Of a stretch of 64,000 bases of DNA, positions 32,863 to 46,974 are shown piece by piece. Made by a program: the position numbers and the translations under genes. Under the pieces are notes generated by a model. It had not been told where the DNA came from. It saw nothing but the letters and a program-made list of their open reading frames with translations, and did not search any database. Position 1 is the stretch's first letter. The number at the start of each line of letters is the position of its first letter. Source of the stretch: Symsagittifera roscoffensis (taxonomy: Eukaryota > Xenacoelomorpha > Acoela > Convolutidae). The DNA lies in assembly GCF_963678635.1 (NCBI RefSeq), contig NC_087062.1, forward strand, positions 53,330,473 to 53,394,472, read 5' to 3'.

Positions 32863-35230
32863 TCATAGAGTAATTTCAGACAAAGTATACCGACTGCTCG
32901 TCACGCTCGTCTGCTCATCAAGGTATGGATTCATAGTCATTTGTAGTGGTTCTGCGGCATTTGGTATTTGAGAAAATTTTGTAAGTTGTGTTTTTGTTAT
33001 TTCATCTTGTCGTAAATAATATGGTAATTGCATTTCAATTTGCGTTTGAGTTGATTGATAAGATTGTGTAGTTATAGGATTTTGCGATTGAAAGTTATTA
33101 TTCCATGACGTTGGGTTATGTTTTGTTTGTCGTGTTTGCTCGTTTCGTGTATTTGGTTCGAAAAGATCTGGTTGATAAATAGGATCTGGTTGATCAATAA
33201 CCCAATTATTGTTCTGTTGATTTGTACTGAATCTTTGTTCATTTTGACTATAGTATTCTTCATTTTCTGAATAATGTGGTTGATTCCCTGTATGGTGTTT
33301 ATTAGTCATATTTCTATTTTGCTAGAAAATGGATAATTTTCGCTGCGATCCGTTGTAGCTTGTGGTTGATCGTTAAAAAATACTGTGTTTGAGGCTTGTT
33401 GTGGTACTTTTTGATTATAGTTTTGTGCTTGAGGTTGGCTTTGACTGTTCATATAACGGTATTTTGTTGTTTTGGATTTTCCAAAAAAGTTATAGTTACG
33501 ATCTGAGAAGTTGTTTCTATTAGACGTTTTCTGTTTATATGTTTGTCTTGATAGCGTTATTGGTTTAAATGTTCGATAATCCATTTGTGAGTATTTTGGA
33601 ATAACTGAAGGTTTTACTGTGGATTGTATAGTTGTTTGCGGAAATGCTGTACTTTTATTTTTGGAGTTGTAAGTGTAGGATGAATGGGGGAAATGCTTTG
33701 TTGCGTTGTTGTTGGCATTGTTTCGACTATTTCTTCATTAGCGAAATGTGATGAAGTTTGAATATCTTGTTGTGTAAGATTTTTTGTTCCATTTAAATTT
33801 TCTTGTGTATTAATGAATGTAGAGTTTAAGCGATTATTTCCTGTTCTGTCAGTGAACAGTGAATTATAATTTAAAACTGTTGCATCTTCAAAATGAAGTT
33901 ATTCTAACGTAGTCTTTATTGATGGAAATGGTGGTGATTGCTTGACTTGATATATCAGTTGGTATATTAAAAAATGGATGAGACCAATCAGGGTACCAAA
34001 CATAATCTGTTTCATCTGCTAATACAGTTTCCTCGTCTGAATTTTGTGGTCTAAAACTTTTTCTTGATAATGCTATGAGATCAATGTTATGGACAAAATA
34101 ATCAAATACAAACCATGCTAGTATGTTTTGTAGCTCATGTTTAACACTTGGTGAGATTTCATTACTAGTGAGGTTTTCACGGATTGTTTATAAAAATTTT
34201 GAGAAAATACAGATTTCTTGTCTCACAGTTGAGCGTCGGGATGTTTGAGTTGGTGCCTCACTTTGTGTTTCTTTCATTTCTAGCTTGAATAGATAGCTAT
34301 AGATGATTGAAAAAACATCGTTTGTGAATATTGAATTTGCTCTTTGTGAATTTTGGTGTTGTATATTTTTTATCTAGTCTGTGAAAACTTTCGAGAATTC
34401 TATATCTATATCGTTTGTTTGTATTTGTTGGGTAATGTGATTTAGTTTTGGTGATAAAATTTCAATTGTAAATATACCGTAGTGTGATATGATATTAGAT
34501 ATATCTTAGAGATAGTGATCAAGGATTTGTCGTTTTGTTCTTATTTCAGGAAAATCTTGTTTACGTGGGCTATTTCCTTTTTCAAATAAAGTTACAATTA
34601 ATTTGTAACAAAATTGTACTTGTCCTCGGGCGGGATCTATTTAAGATTTTAATTTTAAAAAAATGGGAGTATCGAGATATCATCGAAACTTTCCCTGTTT
34701 TCGATTATGTTTTGTATTGTAGAACTGCTAGTGTGTAACATTCAATATGTCTTATTGGTTGATTCCAATTATATAGTCGTATTGGTTTGTTGATACATGA
34801 CTTTTTATTTTGCGTTTTCCAACTATTGATGATGGTGTTATAGGTTCTGAGTAAAAACATAATTGATCGTCTATCGGGTTAGTTGTTTTTATCGAATCTT
34901 TTAAGTCTTGAAATTTCTGTATTGTGTTTCTTTCTGGCTCTGAGACCGCGTTTCGTTGTTTTGAAAATCCTCTTTCAATAATTGGCTTTTATTTTGTTAT
35001 AATTGTCTTTTTTCGTGTTTGTCTTTTTGACCTAAAATATCCTATTGTTTGTCTGTGTGGTGTAATTACAAGGTCTTTTCTTTCAATTTTAATTAAACAA
35101 TTATGAAATATGATTGTTTGCTTACTGCCTAGATTATCTCTTGACATGAGGTTTAGGATGATGGATGCAATATTTGGGTTCAGAGTTTTTTGTTAAACTG
35201 TTAGTTCTTAGGGTTTCTGTGGTTATTTCA
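32863..35230 (-). pseudogene. Decayed coding region, N/Q/S/T-rich, inside the inverted repeat
   Basis: Minus-strand translation gives long protein-like stretches. The distal part (32863-33600) is rich in Asn, Gln, Ser and Thr (HHTGNQPHYSENEEYYSQ). Upstream stretches have ordinary composition (WFVFDYFVHNIDLIALSRKS near 34100; SIILNLMSRDNLGSKQTI near 35130). It is broken, with several interruptions. I see no reverse transcriptase, integrase, protease or recombinase motif. It could be a structural-protein-like region of an unclassified retroelement or virus-like element; this is inference from composition and position only. Confidence 0.45.
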
Positions 35231-36394
35231 ATTTGGGGCATAGATTGTTGTGGTTGACGGGTTGGAGAGAGGGTATATCAATTCGTGAGAATGATTTTTT
35301 ATTTTCTGGTGAATAAAATTTAATCTATGAGTTACCTACTGAATCTTACCTAGGGGTTGTGATTTTTGATCAAGTGTTGGAGAACAGTAAATCAATCCAC
35401 AATGTTCAGGTATAATTAGAACACAAGTAGATTGTTAGATACTTCTTTATAACTTACTTTTTTTAAGGGTTTTAGCCTGGGTCATCTAAGAGGAAGGGCG
35501 CAAGTGAAGGATGAGTAACCAAAGTTCTTCACTGTTTAGCTTAGTTAAAATTGTTAGTGTTTTGAAAAGTTTTTATTAGTCCTAGGTAAAAGTTTCTATT
35601 AGTCCTGTTTCTATTAGTCAAAAGTTCTTTAGTAGGTTTGGGCAGTGAATTGACATTTGAGGTCCTTAGAGACTTTCAAAAGTATGGGATGGGGAGAAAA
35701 AAAGTGTTCTGATTTGATCCGAGAAAAGCCTTGATGATCAAAAATAAAACCAAATTTAGATTTAATTGAAATTAAAATTCAAGGAAACCTTGATGATCTA
35801 TTTATGTAAGAAAGGTGATATGGGGAAAGCAAGGACAAGCCTTGAAAAATTTTAATTTAAAAGTTTTGAGTTTTTAAGAAACTTCAAAAGTTAGGGTTTT
35901 GATGATATTAGTTTTTTGAATTTTTGCTGTTATGTTTAAGATAATGAAGCTGGGATGAAGAAAATCAGATTTTTAAATTATAAAACTAAAAATGATTTTT
36001 AATGCTAACAAATTTTTGTATTTTTTATTTAATAAATTATTTATTCAAAAGTTTTGATTAAATGCAGATTTTGGAGGAAATGACTTGTGCTCTTTTTATC
36101 AGTCGTTATTGTATAGATAGTAGGTTAAGCACCAGTAAAGTTCTTGAAGAATTTTTCTTCAGATTATTTTCATGTCAGTAAATGAAAATTTTAATTTACT
36201 GAAAAAAGAACTCTAAATACAAAAGTTTGTTCCGGTTTCCGTCGTACTATCATGTAGCAGAGTGGTCCGATTCCTGATCGTTTTCACGCCACGATCTTGG
36301 TCGTCTTTCAATACTTGGTGTTTCTTGTATTGTTTGGAAATTTGGCGTAAATTTATTGAGACGTAGAGACATTTCTGTTAAAATATCAATTCTG

Positions 36395-36890
36395 TCTAAC
36401 ATTTTTGCAATTTTGCACTTGTCTAATTCTTAGTTATTTTGTCTAAATCTAAGTTAGTTAAGATCTTGTTTGAGACTTTTGACGCACCAGATGAGTTATG
36501 ACCTTTTGGTTATACTCATAGAGTAATTTCAGATAAGGTATACCGTCTGCTCGTCACGTATCTTATTTTCAGCCGGATAGATTCGTGCAACTTCTTAGTC
36601 TAATACCGATCTTAATCTTACTCTTATATCTCCTAGTCTCAATAGATCTAGTGTGTACTGGTTTAAGCGAGTTAGCTCTTGGAGTTTATCCAGAAGGAGA
36701 ACAATTGAATTCAAAGTTTTATTCAAATTGTTCTGGTGCTGAATCTACAAGTAATTTCAGCACTTGCAAATAAGTGTCAATGTTAGAGATGGAATATGAT
36801 TGGTTAGTTATAAATATTTTATACTGATAAACTATTAATAATATAATTGGTTCACAAATACCAGTTTAGAACTGGTTCCCTTCTCACAAG
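36395..36890 (+). repeat. Right arm of the ~490-bp inverted repeat
   Basis: Inverted match to 31133-31622. A ~60-bp piece within it (36510-36565, GGTTATACTCATAGAGTAATTTC...) occurs a third time at 32850-32905, at the end of the internal coding region. Confidence 0.85.
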
Positions 36891-37269
36891 AATCCTTTAA
36901 ACAAATCAATCACGCCATGTTGTTTCAAAATCTGTATGATTCTTTTTATAAACTTAGTTGTGAAAATATAACTTAGTGGTATTTTCGAGTTCTTTTTAGA
37001 GTAACCTAGTAACTTAAAAATGTGATGTTATCTGAATAGGCTGTAGTAGTAGTTTCTAATCATGTCAACATTTGCAAAAATACTCTTTATCGTCCAGGTT
37101 TAAGAAAAAAGCCTATAAGCTGGGGCATTTCTTGTAAAAACACTGTTTTATGAACGAAAGTTAAAAAAAATCAGGTAATTTTTCGAAAATATCCGACAGA
37201 GTAACTTTTATATGCAAATCATTGGCTGTCATCTAAAACGGTGCAATGCTACGGTATCCTACTTCTGTT

Positions 37270-37930
37270 TTTAAACCAAACTCTTTTACTTGAAAATGGT
37301 TCCGTTCAGCTTCTCTGCCGCTTTTTAGTCAGCACTAGCAATCTGTGCTTCTTCGTGAGAGTAAGCATTCTCGAAAAATTAGGTTCTATCTAGCACAATC
37401 AACTTCTTGCAAGTCGTTTTTAGCTTCCTCGTTTGTTTGTCAGAGAAAAGATCCACTTTTAAAGCTGGTTTTCTACAGTTTTTTTGCTCGTTTGTCGTCT
37501 CCAGCATTCCACTTCTTATTTCCTTGTTTGTTCGTCAGAGTAAACATTCCCTTTTAAAGTTGTTTTTTTCCACATTTTTTCTCGGTTGCTATTCGTTTCT
37601 TTCACTTGTTGGTTAGAGTAAACTTCCCCTTCAAAGATAGTTCTGTACAGCTTTATTCTCACCTGATAGTAATATATAGTTTTGACGTTTGTCCTTTCAA
37701 ACAAACAAATTGCTTTGAAGTTGGTTCAGTATAGCTTTTTTTCACGCTAGCTAATTGTTTCCAGCATTGTTTATTACTGCAAGTTTTCCTCGTCAAAGAT
37801 CGTTCCGTGAATTTTTTTGCACTTGCTTGTTGGTTCATTTCAGCTTCATGGTCGCGTTCCCAGTAGTCTCTAGCATTTTCCTTTTTCCTTTGTCAGAGCA
37901 AACTGTGCTGCACAATGGTACGTGCTATGA
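37270..37930. repeat. Degenerate tandem repeat, ~100-bp units
   Basis: Words such as TCCTTGTTTGTTCGTCAGAGTAAAC, TTTTAAAG(C/T)TGGTT and CTACAGTTTTTTTGCTCG recur about six times with heavy divergence. No coding interpretation is convincing. Confidence 0.5.
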
Positions 37931-40900
37931 TGTCTTCCATGGCATATATTTCTCAGTATAGCCAGTTGTCATTGATTTTCCAAGCGTCCTCTGATTTTCC
38001 AACTGGTCGCTCTTCCCTTTAATATTTTTGCAATTGCTGTTTTTTTTGGACGCAATGGCCCCCAAATCTAACAAACTTGTGAGCTCTTGGAAAAATTCAT
38101 CATTCATACTTTGTATAGTCTTGAGGAGAAATTTTTTGTCTACAAACACCAACCAGGCAGCGCCAAAAAATTTTAAAAAGTTATTGCACAAACGAAAGCC
38201 AGTACGACCAAGCCAAAGCAGAACCCATCCGTAGGATTGCTAGCTCAAAATTGATTGTGGCTGCTCTAAGCCAATAGCGGCTATTAAAACATTCTTCTAC
38301 ATGACCTCATGTTAACTTAGAAATTTTCGTAAGCTTGTTCCTAGCTTCACAGCTAGTGGTCATAATTCCGAGGTCAGATAAAAAAAATTTGTCCAGAATT
38401 ACGCGAAGCAAACAATCTCCTGCTACTTTGATAAAACGGGATGAATTTTGTAGTTTCAACATTTTGGAGTATCCTGCTGCAGTTGATTTTTCCAATTGAC
38501 TCAGAACTTTTTCCAAAGCTCAAAACTTTCGCTAAAAACGAAAAATTTAATATAAAAATGGATGATCACCAGTTGTTGAAACTAAACCTTACCAACACTA
38601 TGACAACAAAAGATCGTTTTTTTTTTCATAAAAGACAAAAGTGTTAGTGATTTATTTTATCTCAATTCTGTTTTTAGCTATTTCAACACGCCAGCAATTG
38701 ATAGCATTTGGAAAACCGTAAACAACACTCACGGTGTTCAATTATGTGCTGAATTGAACGACTGCCAGAAAATTGATACGCGTAAGATAATCTTAGTGAA
38801 AAAAAACCTCAATCACGTTTGCATAGACCAAAATCTGATAGCACAAATCAAGCTGAACAAAGTCAAAGTTGGAAAACGGGCTTTCGTTTCTCAGATACCG
38901 AAAATAGGATGAACGTTACTTGCTATCGACCATTGAAAATCAGCTACAAAATATGTCAGTAAACCTGAATAACAACAAATTTTAACTTCCTTGTTATTCA
39001 GTTTTGGACAACAGCAACAATGCTCTCAAATATGCAAAATGACGGCGATGCAAAAGATGTTTGTCAAAAAAACCAGTCGACCTGAAATATTATGAAATTT
39101 TCTCGACGTATAAAATTAATTCGACTTTTCGATCTGATTTAACCTGATTGTGGGAAAAGTTAACTCGACGTCAATGCTTTTCACATTACCAAAAGTTCAC
39201 TTGCTTTCAAAAACTGGCTTCTAAATCGTCAATGTCAATGTTTCGTACCATAATTGTTCCAAATTCAACTATCTCAGTCAGATCAATTATCATGAAATAG
39301 ACAATATTCAAATCCCTGTCTCAATTTGTGTTGATACTTCCTGGCTCAATGCTGAAAACGACATCGAGGGGGTGCCGATGAAAAGCTTGGTCCTGATGAA
39401 AAGCAATCAGGCTTATGCTTGGATGGACTATCACTGGTCGCTTAATTTCTAAATAACCCAATGAAGAACAAGTAAAATATTCAAAAAAGTCCATTATTGC
39501 TTGCAACAAAAGCAGCCAACACAAAAAATTTTGAAAATTCAGGAAAAAATGGAGACTCCGGAAAATTGGTTATTTTTTCTGCTTCACATACAAAGATAAT
39601 GTAAAAAGTCAAATAAGACAGTATATCATTATTTTAACTCAGTACAAAAATGTGCTGCTACCAAACAACTTCGCTCTCACCTAGATTCTCTTCAATAGGT
39701 TTTTGTAAAGACTTGAGCCTTTTGATGGATTTAAAATGTATTTTGCTACGGAAAATGATAAGGGTTCCGAAACTAAAACAGTCACGTTCATGAATAAGCG
39801 GCCAACTAAGGTCTGCTGTTTACCACGCCACCCAAACTTGATACAAAAAAAAACCTGGAAAGCTCAGCGGGTTTCAAGGTATTTTTATAAATTTTTGTTT
39901 CGAAGCTGGATTTGATCTTCTCATTAACATGGACTGCTACTTCGTTTTAAAGAGCAGCCATTCGCAGGATCTGCCAATAATGCGAGCAAACCGGATTTGA
40001 AAGATCAGATCAAACAGCTTTACACGTCTGGTGGGTCACTGAAAGGGCTTTTTGGTGATAAATGTTCGGTTTCAGTTGCAGTAACTGCTTTGGATCAAAA
40101 AAAGCAAAAATTTCGCTGCAAGCAAATCAAAAATGGCTCAGCTCATTAACTTGTTTAGTCGGATGCCCTTGTCTAATCACTTGAGTCTCTCCAAAAAGTT
40201 AAATCCTCCTGTTTGAAAGCAAAGACAGTAATGAAAATGGATAAATTAAACTCAAGAAAGTCAATTCAAAATAAACCAAAAGCTTTGGTTGTTTTGACTG
40301 AAATGGACATTTCGGGAATACTCAAGTGTACCCTGGGAAACAAAATAAGATCCTATGATTGTGAAAACTCAGTCAAACACAGTTCTAAGACAACAATGTG
40401 GCGCTCCATCGAAAGCTTTCTTCAATGATTTCAATAATCTGTTCGGATTTTTTGTCCCAATTCTGATTATCATGAAAACTTTTCGTAAGTTTTTTTAAAG
40501 ATCTGGAATTTGTTGGGATGGGAAATTTCCAATAGACTACGTCTACCAGATAGGAAAACGGCTCAAACAATGTTAACAGTGACAATGTGAACCACTTCTT
40601 TGCTATGTATGCAGTTTATCAGACATTGCAAATTTGCAGCTGTATGTTTTTGCCCACGCAAACCAAAGTTTTATACGGGGCTGTAAATGCGTTCGAGTGG
40701 GCGAAACTAAATTGTTATATGAAATGCTGAGTTCACACATCTGTAAGTTCGCTTAAGATAATTCAAGAATGGAGACGAGCTTGCGTTCTGTCTGAATTTC
40801 TATCGGTTTCACATGACTATCAAAGTACCTTATAACAGAAAAAAATCAAGCTGACCATGCAACAAGACGCATCTGCCTTCCAGATGTGGTTAAACTCTAG

Positions 40901-43900
40901 ATTCAGCCGCTACACTTTCTTTTGCAACCGGAAATGGGTTGGCTCAAACGTTCTAATTCGAAAGTAACGTTATTTAGCTCAAGACTATACGACTCAGAGC
41001 CACTCATCGACTTCCGGGGAATCTCAGTTCGGCCAAAACTATTTAGGGTGACGACAATAGTTGTTATGTTCATCAACTTGCTGGAAAAAAATGTGCAATA
41101 AATAAAAATTAAACCTGTAAATGGAAGAAAACCCATGGTGCCACCATTAGAAGGTGGGATCAGCAAAAGCAATGTATTGAAAAAGTCATGGTGCGCATTT
41201 TGAAATTTTTGTAATGAAAACTAGGGAACATCTCGTAATGTGCAGATTCAAGAAAAGTAAAGGTCAATTTTTATACTAATGCGCCTATCATCAATGCATG
41301 CAACAAACAGAGTATTTTCGTAATTTCCTCTATCAGATTTTTCTTTTCATAGGCTTAAGCCATGCTTCGAAGCGAACTCGCCATCGCTTTTTTTGATAGT
41401 GTTTCCTAGTTAAAGGGCTTAACATCTATGCTCCCAATCCTTCTGCTACTATTCATCAAAATCCAGTGGGAAACCCGTACCATCTCAAACCCGTAGCTAT
41501 TGTCTATTTTGGACCGTTTTATATCTCTGACAGTTCATCAACGACTAGACAATATAACTGCTGTTCACTTGTTACATTGCTCATTCTTTTCACTAGGAAA
41601 CGACTGAGAGTCCTAAAACGGACAATTTTGTCACAGCTAACGGTATGTTCACTGCACGCAAAGGAACAACACAAATGCTAATTTTGGATAAAGATAACAG
41701 AAATATTTTATTGGAGCAAAAAGTTGTTGCGCTCAGATTTTATGACAGTTAATGTAGTGATAGCCTCTACAGGCTGAAAACATATAAAATATATATGGTA
41801 ACTGAGCCCTGGTTTGGCTCCTCGTTTTTTTTTGGAGTGTGGGAGAGGTTGAATTAAAAGATTAAACAAATTTTTGCACTACTCTATCTGGATCTGCACT
41901 ACTCTATCGGGTCTCTGAAATTTTATCGAATAGACGATAATTGACGCATGTCAAAAGCGAATTCACGGACAATTTTTTTTCAACGCCAAACCACTCTACC
42001 ATCTGGGGGCCGTTTAAAGACACGCACAGAGTGGCTTTTAGTAACAAGTCAACAACTAAATTATCCGCGAAGAAACTGAGTTTTTTTTTCAAGAGAAGAA
42101 AGTTAATGGTTAATTAACTAGGATTGACTCTTTAACAATGAACAAAATGGTTGCACCCAGAAAACCTCAGTAAAACATGGGACTTTGTATGGTTACTGGT
42201 GGACATCACTTTGAGTAGCATCCAGCCACTTGCATGAACAATCGGAAGTTTCACCATGTTTGATGGAAGAGCGCGTTCGCTCGTAACAAAAAAGTGCTAT
42301 GTATAATAACTCGACCAAACGTAAAATAGGCACTACTAACGCATAGTGAAATCACATAGGGCTCCCGGAAGATGTTATTGACCTTTACTTGTCTTTATAA
42401 TGATTTTTTGAGCATTTATGTTCCGTTTGAAGGAAACTTTAACCTGCTCAACTTTGATGTGTAATTATTTGAAACCAACTATCAAAAACAATGACAACGA
42501 AAACAAAAGGCTAATGGTTTGTTGCCTTCAACCTGTTATTTTGACAATTTTGATTGATTGTATAAAAAAATCACATATTTAACCATGACAGAAAAAACTT
42601 ACAATGACTGTTTTCGCTATTAATCAACCTAACTATTCCGCTGCACCAAAATTTCTCCTTTAGAAACCAATTAGCTTGCAAACTTTTTGCTCAAAGTTTT
42701 CAAGTTATTTTGTTTTTTTTCCGATTTAAAACAAAAAATACTATTGTTTTCTCTGTTTAATCGATATACATTCTGTTGTTTTATGCCATTTTTGTTTTAT
42801 GTCAAAATCCGTTTTTTTTCTATCGAATGTTAAAAAGGTTTATTTTTTCCCAAATTTTTTCAATTTTTTTTTTTTAAAATACAAATCATTGCTTCGATAA
42901 AATGATGTTTTTTCAGGAGTTTTCAGCGACTTTTTTCTTTGAAATTTTTTTCTGTTTTTTCTCTCCACAATTTTACCGTCATGTGCTTTCACGAGGTTTT
43001 TATCTCCTTTTTTGTTGCCTTCGATTTTTCCACTGTGACAATTCTTTGTTAATTTTTGATTGCAATGATTGAATTATGGTTCCTCGGTTTCGATTTGTTT
43101 TGCTTTCTCATGCCTCAAATTGATGCTCGATTGTGTTTTGAAACCTAAAATTAAAAAAACTAAAATCCTTACTAACGTAAATCCCTAGGCCTTTTCTTGC
43201 AAACTTGAGTTGTATACTGATAATTTGTAGTTGATTCATAGTAATGCTCTATTTCAATTGCTCTTGTTTTGAGAAATATTCACAACTAAATTTGTTGTCT
43301 TATGCTGTTTTGAAACTAAAAGTCATCATAAGTTTTTGCTGATGGTTTTCAATTAATTCATGGTCGCAATTCATGGTCGCAACCTAACTATTATGACTTG
43401 TTGTGGGAAATAATTGTCTGTTCATACTTTAATTATTGTTCTGGAACTGGAAATGGTCATAAATTTTGAGAAAAAAAAATTGATTTTTTATGGTTGATTT
43501 ATGTGAATTGACAGGCGCAATACTCCATTCTTGTTGCTCTTGTTTTTTGCTCTTGTTTTAGATGTAAAGTTTAATTTAAAATACAATCATTAAGTTGAAA
43601 CTTTTTTGAAATGGATGTTATGGAAAAAAAATATAAATTTATGGCAATTTTATAGTGACAATTACATTTTTCTGAGATTATATGGCAAAAAAATTTTTAT
43701 TCAAGATAATAGGCAAAAAAAAATTTTTTTTTCAGTGTTTATGACAAAAAATGGACAACAAATTTTTTTTATACCAAAAAAATCGACAACATGCTTAGAT
43801 GTATTTTTTTTCAGGTCATAGAGGCAAATGTACGGGAAGGAAAACATCGATCTCAAATCAATTTTTGGTGGCAGTGAAAACAAATGTGGTATAAGTTTGG

Positions 43901-43990
43901 CAGTGAAAAATTTCAAAATGAAAAAACTTATCTTCCCAGAAAGTGGTAACTACTCAACAGAAAAGATATAATTAAACAGTTAAAAACCAA
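37931..43990. other. No gene recognised; scattered coding-like patches
   Basis: Short protein-like patches occur at about 38690-38900, 40213-40428 and 40900-41170, but none links to a gene. The patch near 41000 (FRGISVRPKLFRVTTIVVMF) faintly recalls a BEL/Pao-type retroelement; if so it is very old and broken many times. From 42700 to 43870 the sequence is T-rich and low in complexity. Confidence 0.4.
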
Positions 43991-43991
43991 C

Positions 43992-46030
43992 TTGAAAATT
44001 GTTTTCGACTATTCAGAAGAAAACGCTAATGTTCTAAACTTTGAAGAGGGCTTTACTCAACTTCACGTAACGTTTATTGACAATTTGATTAATTTTGTTC
44101 CTGAGAAACCAAAAAGGGTAATTAAGACAAGACCTTTTGCCTTGATAACCAAGTTGAAATGCCTCAAAGAATAGGCTTAGAAAATTTTTTAAATAAACAA
44201 TGAAACTACGTAGCTGGAAAAAAAATTAAATTGGCAAACAAATGGTCAAAAATTTGATAGCAAAAAACAAAAAAGATTTTTATCAGAACAAACTGCAGAC
44301 TTAAGCCACAAAAAAAATTCGATTGATTAACAACCTTACTGGGACTGCTAAAAATAGGCATTTTAACACATATACTATTATCTCAGATGCAGATTAATTT
44401 TAAAAAATTTTGCGAATATCGGCAAAAAGTTTGCAAACGTTTTTCATAAACCTTACCACAGACATAACAGCAAAAGAGATGTAGAAAAATCTATGTTTTT
44501 GAGACCAGTGGCAAGCTATGAAATTGAACAAATCTTGGAAAAATTGAAAAATAATTTCAGCCTGGATTGCCACAACATCAATCGTGTTTGTATTCTCTCA
44601 ATAAGAAAACTCAGTTGGCAACAAAACTTTACCGAGCTCATTAAAAGTTACAAAAGTGATATCTATACATAAAAGGGGAATGAACACGAACATTCCAAAC
44701 TTAGACCAATATCACTCTTACCTGTGTTTGGAAAAATACTAGAACGATCAATATACAACCGATTTTTAGATTTTTTTGGAATCAGCAAAAAATATTACAT
44801 CAAATATCAGTTCGGATTAAGACAAAAAAAGTACAGTTGATGCTATTGCTTCTCTAGTAGGAGATTTTCGATAAGATTGGAACAACCAAACTAGTGAAGT
44901 TCTTTTCTGTTATTTGATCAAGGAAACTATTGGAACAACCGAACTATTGATACAATTTTCTTTGAATTAAAAAGCGTTCGATACTGTTGATCACAAGCTT
45001 CTTCTGAACAAATATTCTTATTACGGTAGAAGAAGACCAGCATATGCTACTCTAGTTTCAATTTTATCAGAAAATAAGCATCTTGTAAGCATCAACAGAA
45101 TCAAATCGTAAAGTCAAAAAAATGCGGAGTTGCGCAAGGCTCAATCCTAGGACCTCTACTTTTCATTCTGTTTATCAATGATTTACAAAAGTTAAATGCA
45201 ACAACAAATGTCTATCTCTATGCCGATGATACGTCCCTTAAAACTCAGACTGAAAAATCAATACTGAAAGAAAACGATAAAAATGCATAAAAATACAAAG
45301 TAAAAGAATGGTTAGACAAAAGCAAACTGACTTTGAACTTAGATAAAACCAAAACGGTTAGGTTCACAAAACGGAAGGAAACAAAAATCGACTACTCAAT
45401 TAAAACTAACAACAAAGACATAGAAAAAAATCCGTTTTCCAATATCTGGGTTTGTATCACGATAGAAAACGTGAATTCGTAGAATTGACATTGTTAATAA
45501 AAAGCTTAATAAATTCCTTGGATTCACTTTTCAATTAAGTACGGTTTTAAATAAACAGCAACTGAACCAGTATTATCAAACATACGTTAAATCTGTTGTT
45601 CAAAATGGTGTGTTAATATACGGTTCGACTTCTAAATCAAACCTTGACAAAAGTGATCTCAACATCAACAGATTAACTAGAGTCTTAAGTTTCAAGAAAA
45701 ATTCGAATCAGTATAATCACTGCGGGAAAAAGTGAAAATATATAATGTTTCAAACTCTTAAAACTTCTCTGTAAAATTATTCGCGGTGAATGTGAGTGTG
45801 AGACACTCAGCAAAACAATCAAATCTGACGAACTATTCAAATTATATCATAATCATAAACGAATGAAGAAACTGGTCATAATTTCTAAAAAACACTATAA
45901 GACTTCAATTGCTATTAGAACACAAAAACTCTACAATTGTCTCATAATTTTTTTACAACTATTTTGAAATGATTGGCAAAATGACACGGAATGGAATTAA
46001 CAACTTTCTCCATAAAGTTCTAGAGACCAC
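43992..46030 (+). mobile_element. Decayed LINE, reverse transcriptase region
   Basis: The 43992-44174 stretch (NLINFVPEKPKRVIKTRPFA) resembles the linker before the reverse transcriptase. LRPISLLPVFGKILERSIYN lies at about 44701-44765, KAFDTVDHKLLLNKY-like sequence at 44970, GVAQGSILGPLLFILFIND at 45125-45181 and YADDTSLKTQTEKS at 45219-45260. These are the conserved blocks of non-LTR reverse transcriptases, CR1/Jockey-like. The Asp-Asp pair is intact, but the blocks fall in different frames with several stops, so the copy is dead. No endonuclease domain is seen, so it is 5' truncated. Confidence 0.85.
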
Positions 46031-46435
46031 ATTAATAGGAAATAAAAGTTTATAGAATTAAAACTCTAATTTTTCTCGTAGTATCTGTTATCTACAATGT
46101 AAACATCTCACCAAAACTGTCCTACTTAGTTTTTCAAACTCTTAACTAAATAAATTTTCATTTCTGCAGTCTTAAAAAACTTTCGTTCTATACAGTTCTA
46201 ATAAAAAAAAACCGGTAGTTTTACACCACCATCCCAATTAGAACCTGTTTTTTTTGCGCTCAGAGACGTCTGAAAACAAGCTTCTCCCTAATGACGATCT
46301 CCCAGATTGGGTTTTTTCGAGTGGTCATTTTTATAAATTATTTTGATCAATGTGAACCTATACTGGAAACAATTTGTTATGATTATAATTTTCGGCAAGA
46401 TTTTTTCAAAGAGAAGTTTAGTGTAAAATCTCTGA

Positions 46436-46701
46436 GGCTGTTGCATCCAGCAGAACTGTGGGAGCCTGTTGCGAGAAAAGATAAAAACAAATTTTGACCT
46501 TTTTTTATACGCGAATAGGCACTCCTTTGTTTTAGGGTTCAAAACGTTTGTATCCGACGTGGCAGTCCGGCTGTTGCATCCAGCAGAACTGTGGGAGCCT
46601 GTTGCGAGAAAAGATAAAAACAAATTTTGACCTTTTTTTATACGCGAATAGGCACTCCTTTGTTTTAGGGTTCAAAACGTTTGTATCCGACGTGGCAGTC
46701 C
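46436..46701. repeat. Perfect 133-bp direct repeat, two copies
   Basis: GGCTGTTGCATCCAGCAGAA... starts at 46436 and again at 46569. I see no difference between the copies, which end in TCCGACGTGGCAGTCC. Both copies carry overlapping short frames on each strand, but no gene is supported. Confidence 0.9.
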
Positions 46702-46974
46702 AACAGATTTGGGTTAATGGTGGTACTGATTGATAATTTACCGTTCCTCATTTTATTTAACATCCTCATAGGCCAAATCGACATAGAGTCTGAGTAATCT
46801 TGCGTTGCATCGGGAAATGATAAGTTTTTCAACGGGATAAGGTTTTTGTCCTTCAAAGATCTCATAATGTTGTTAACTGGAAGCTTACTTAAAAAGTGGT
46901 GTCCCAGTGTTTTGTCAATTGATTTCGTAGATGCGGGAGAGTTTAACTTGACTAATCTTGAACAAATTTTTCGC

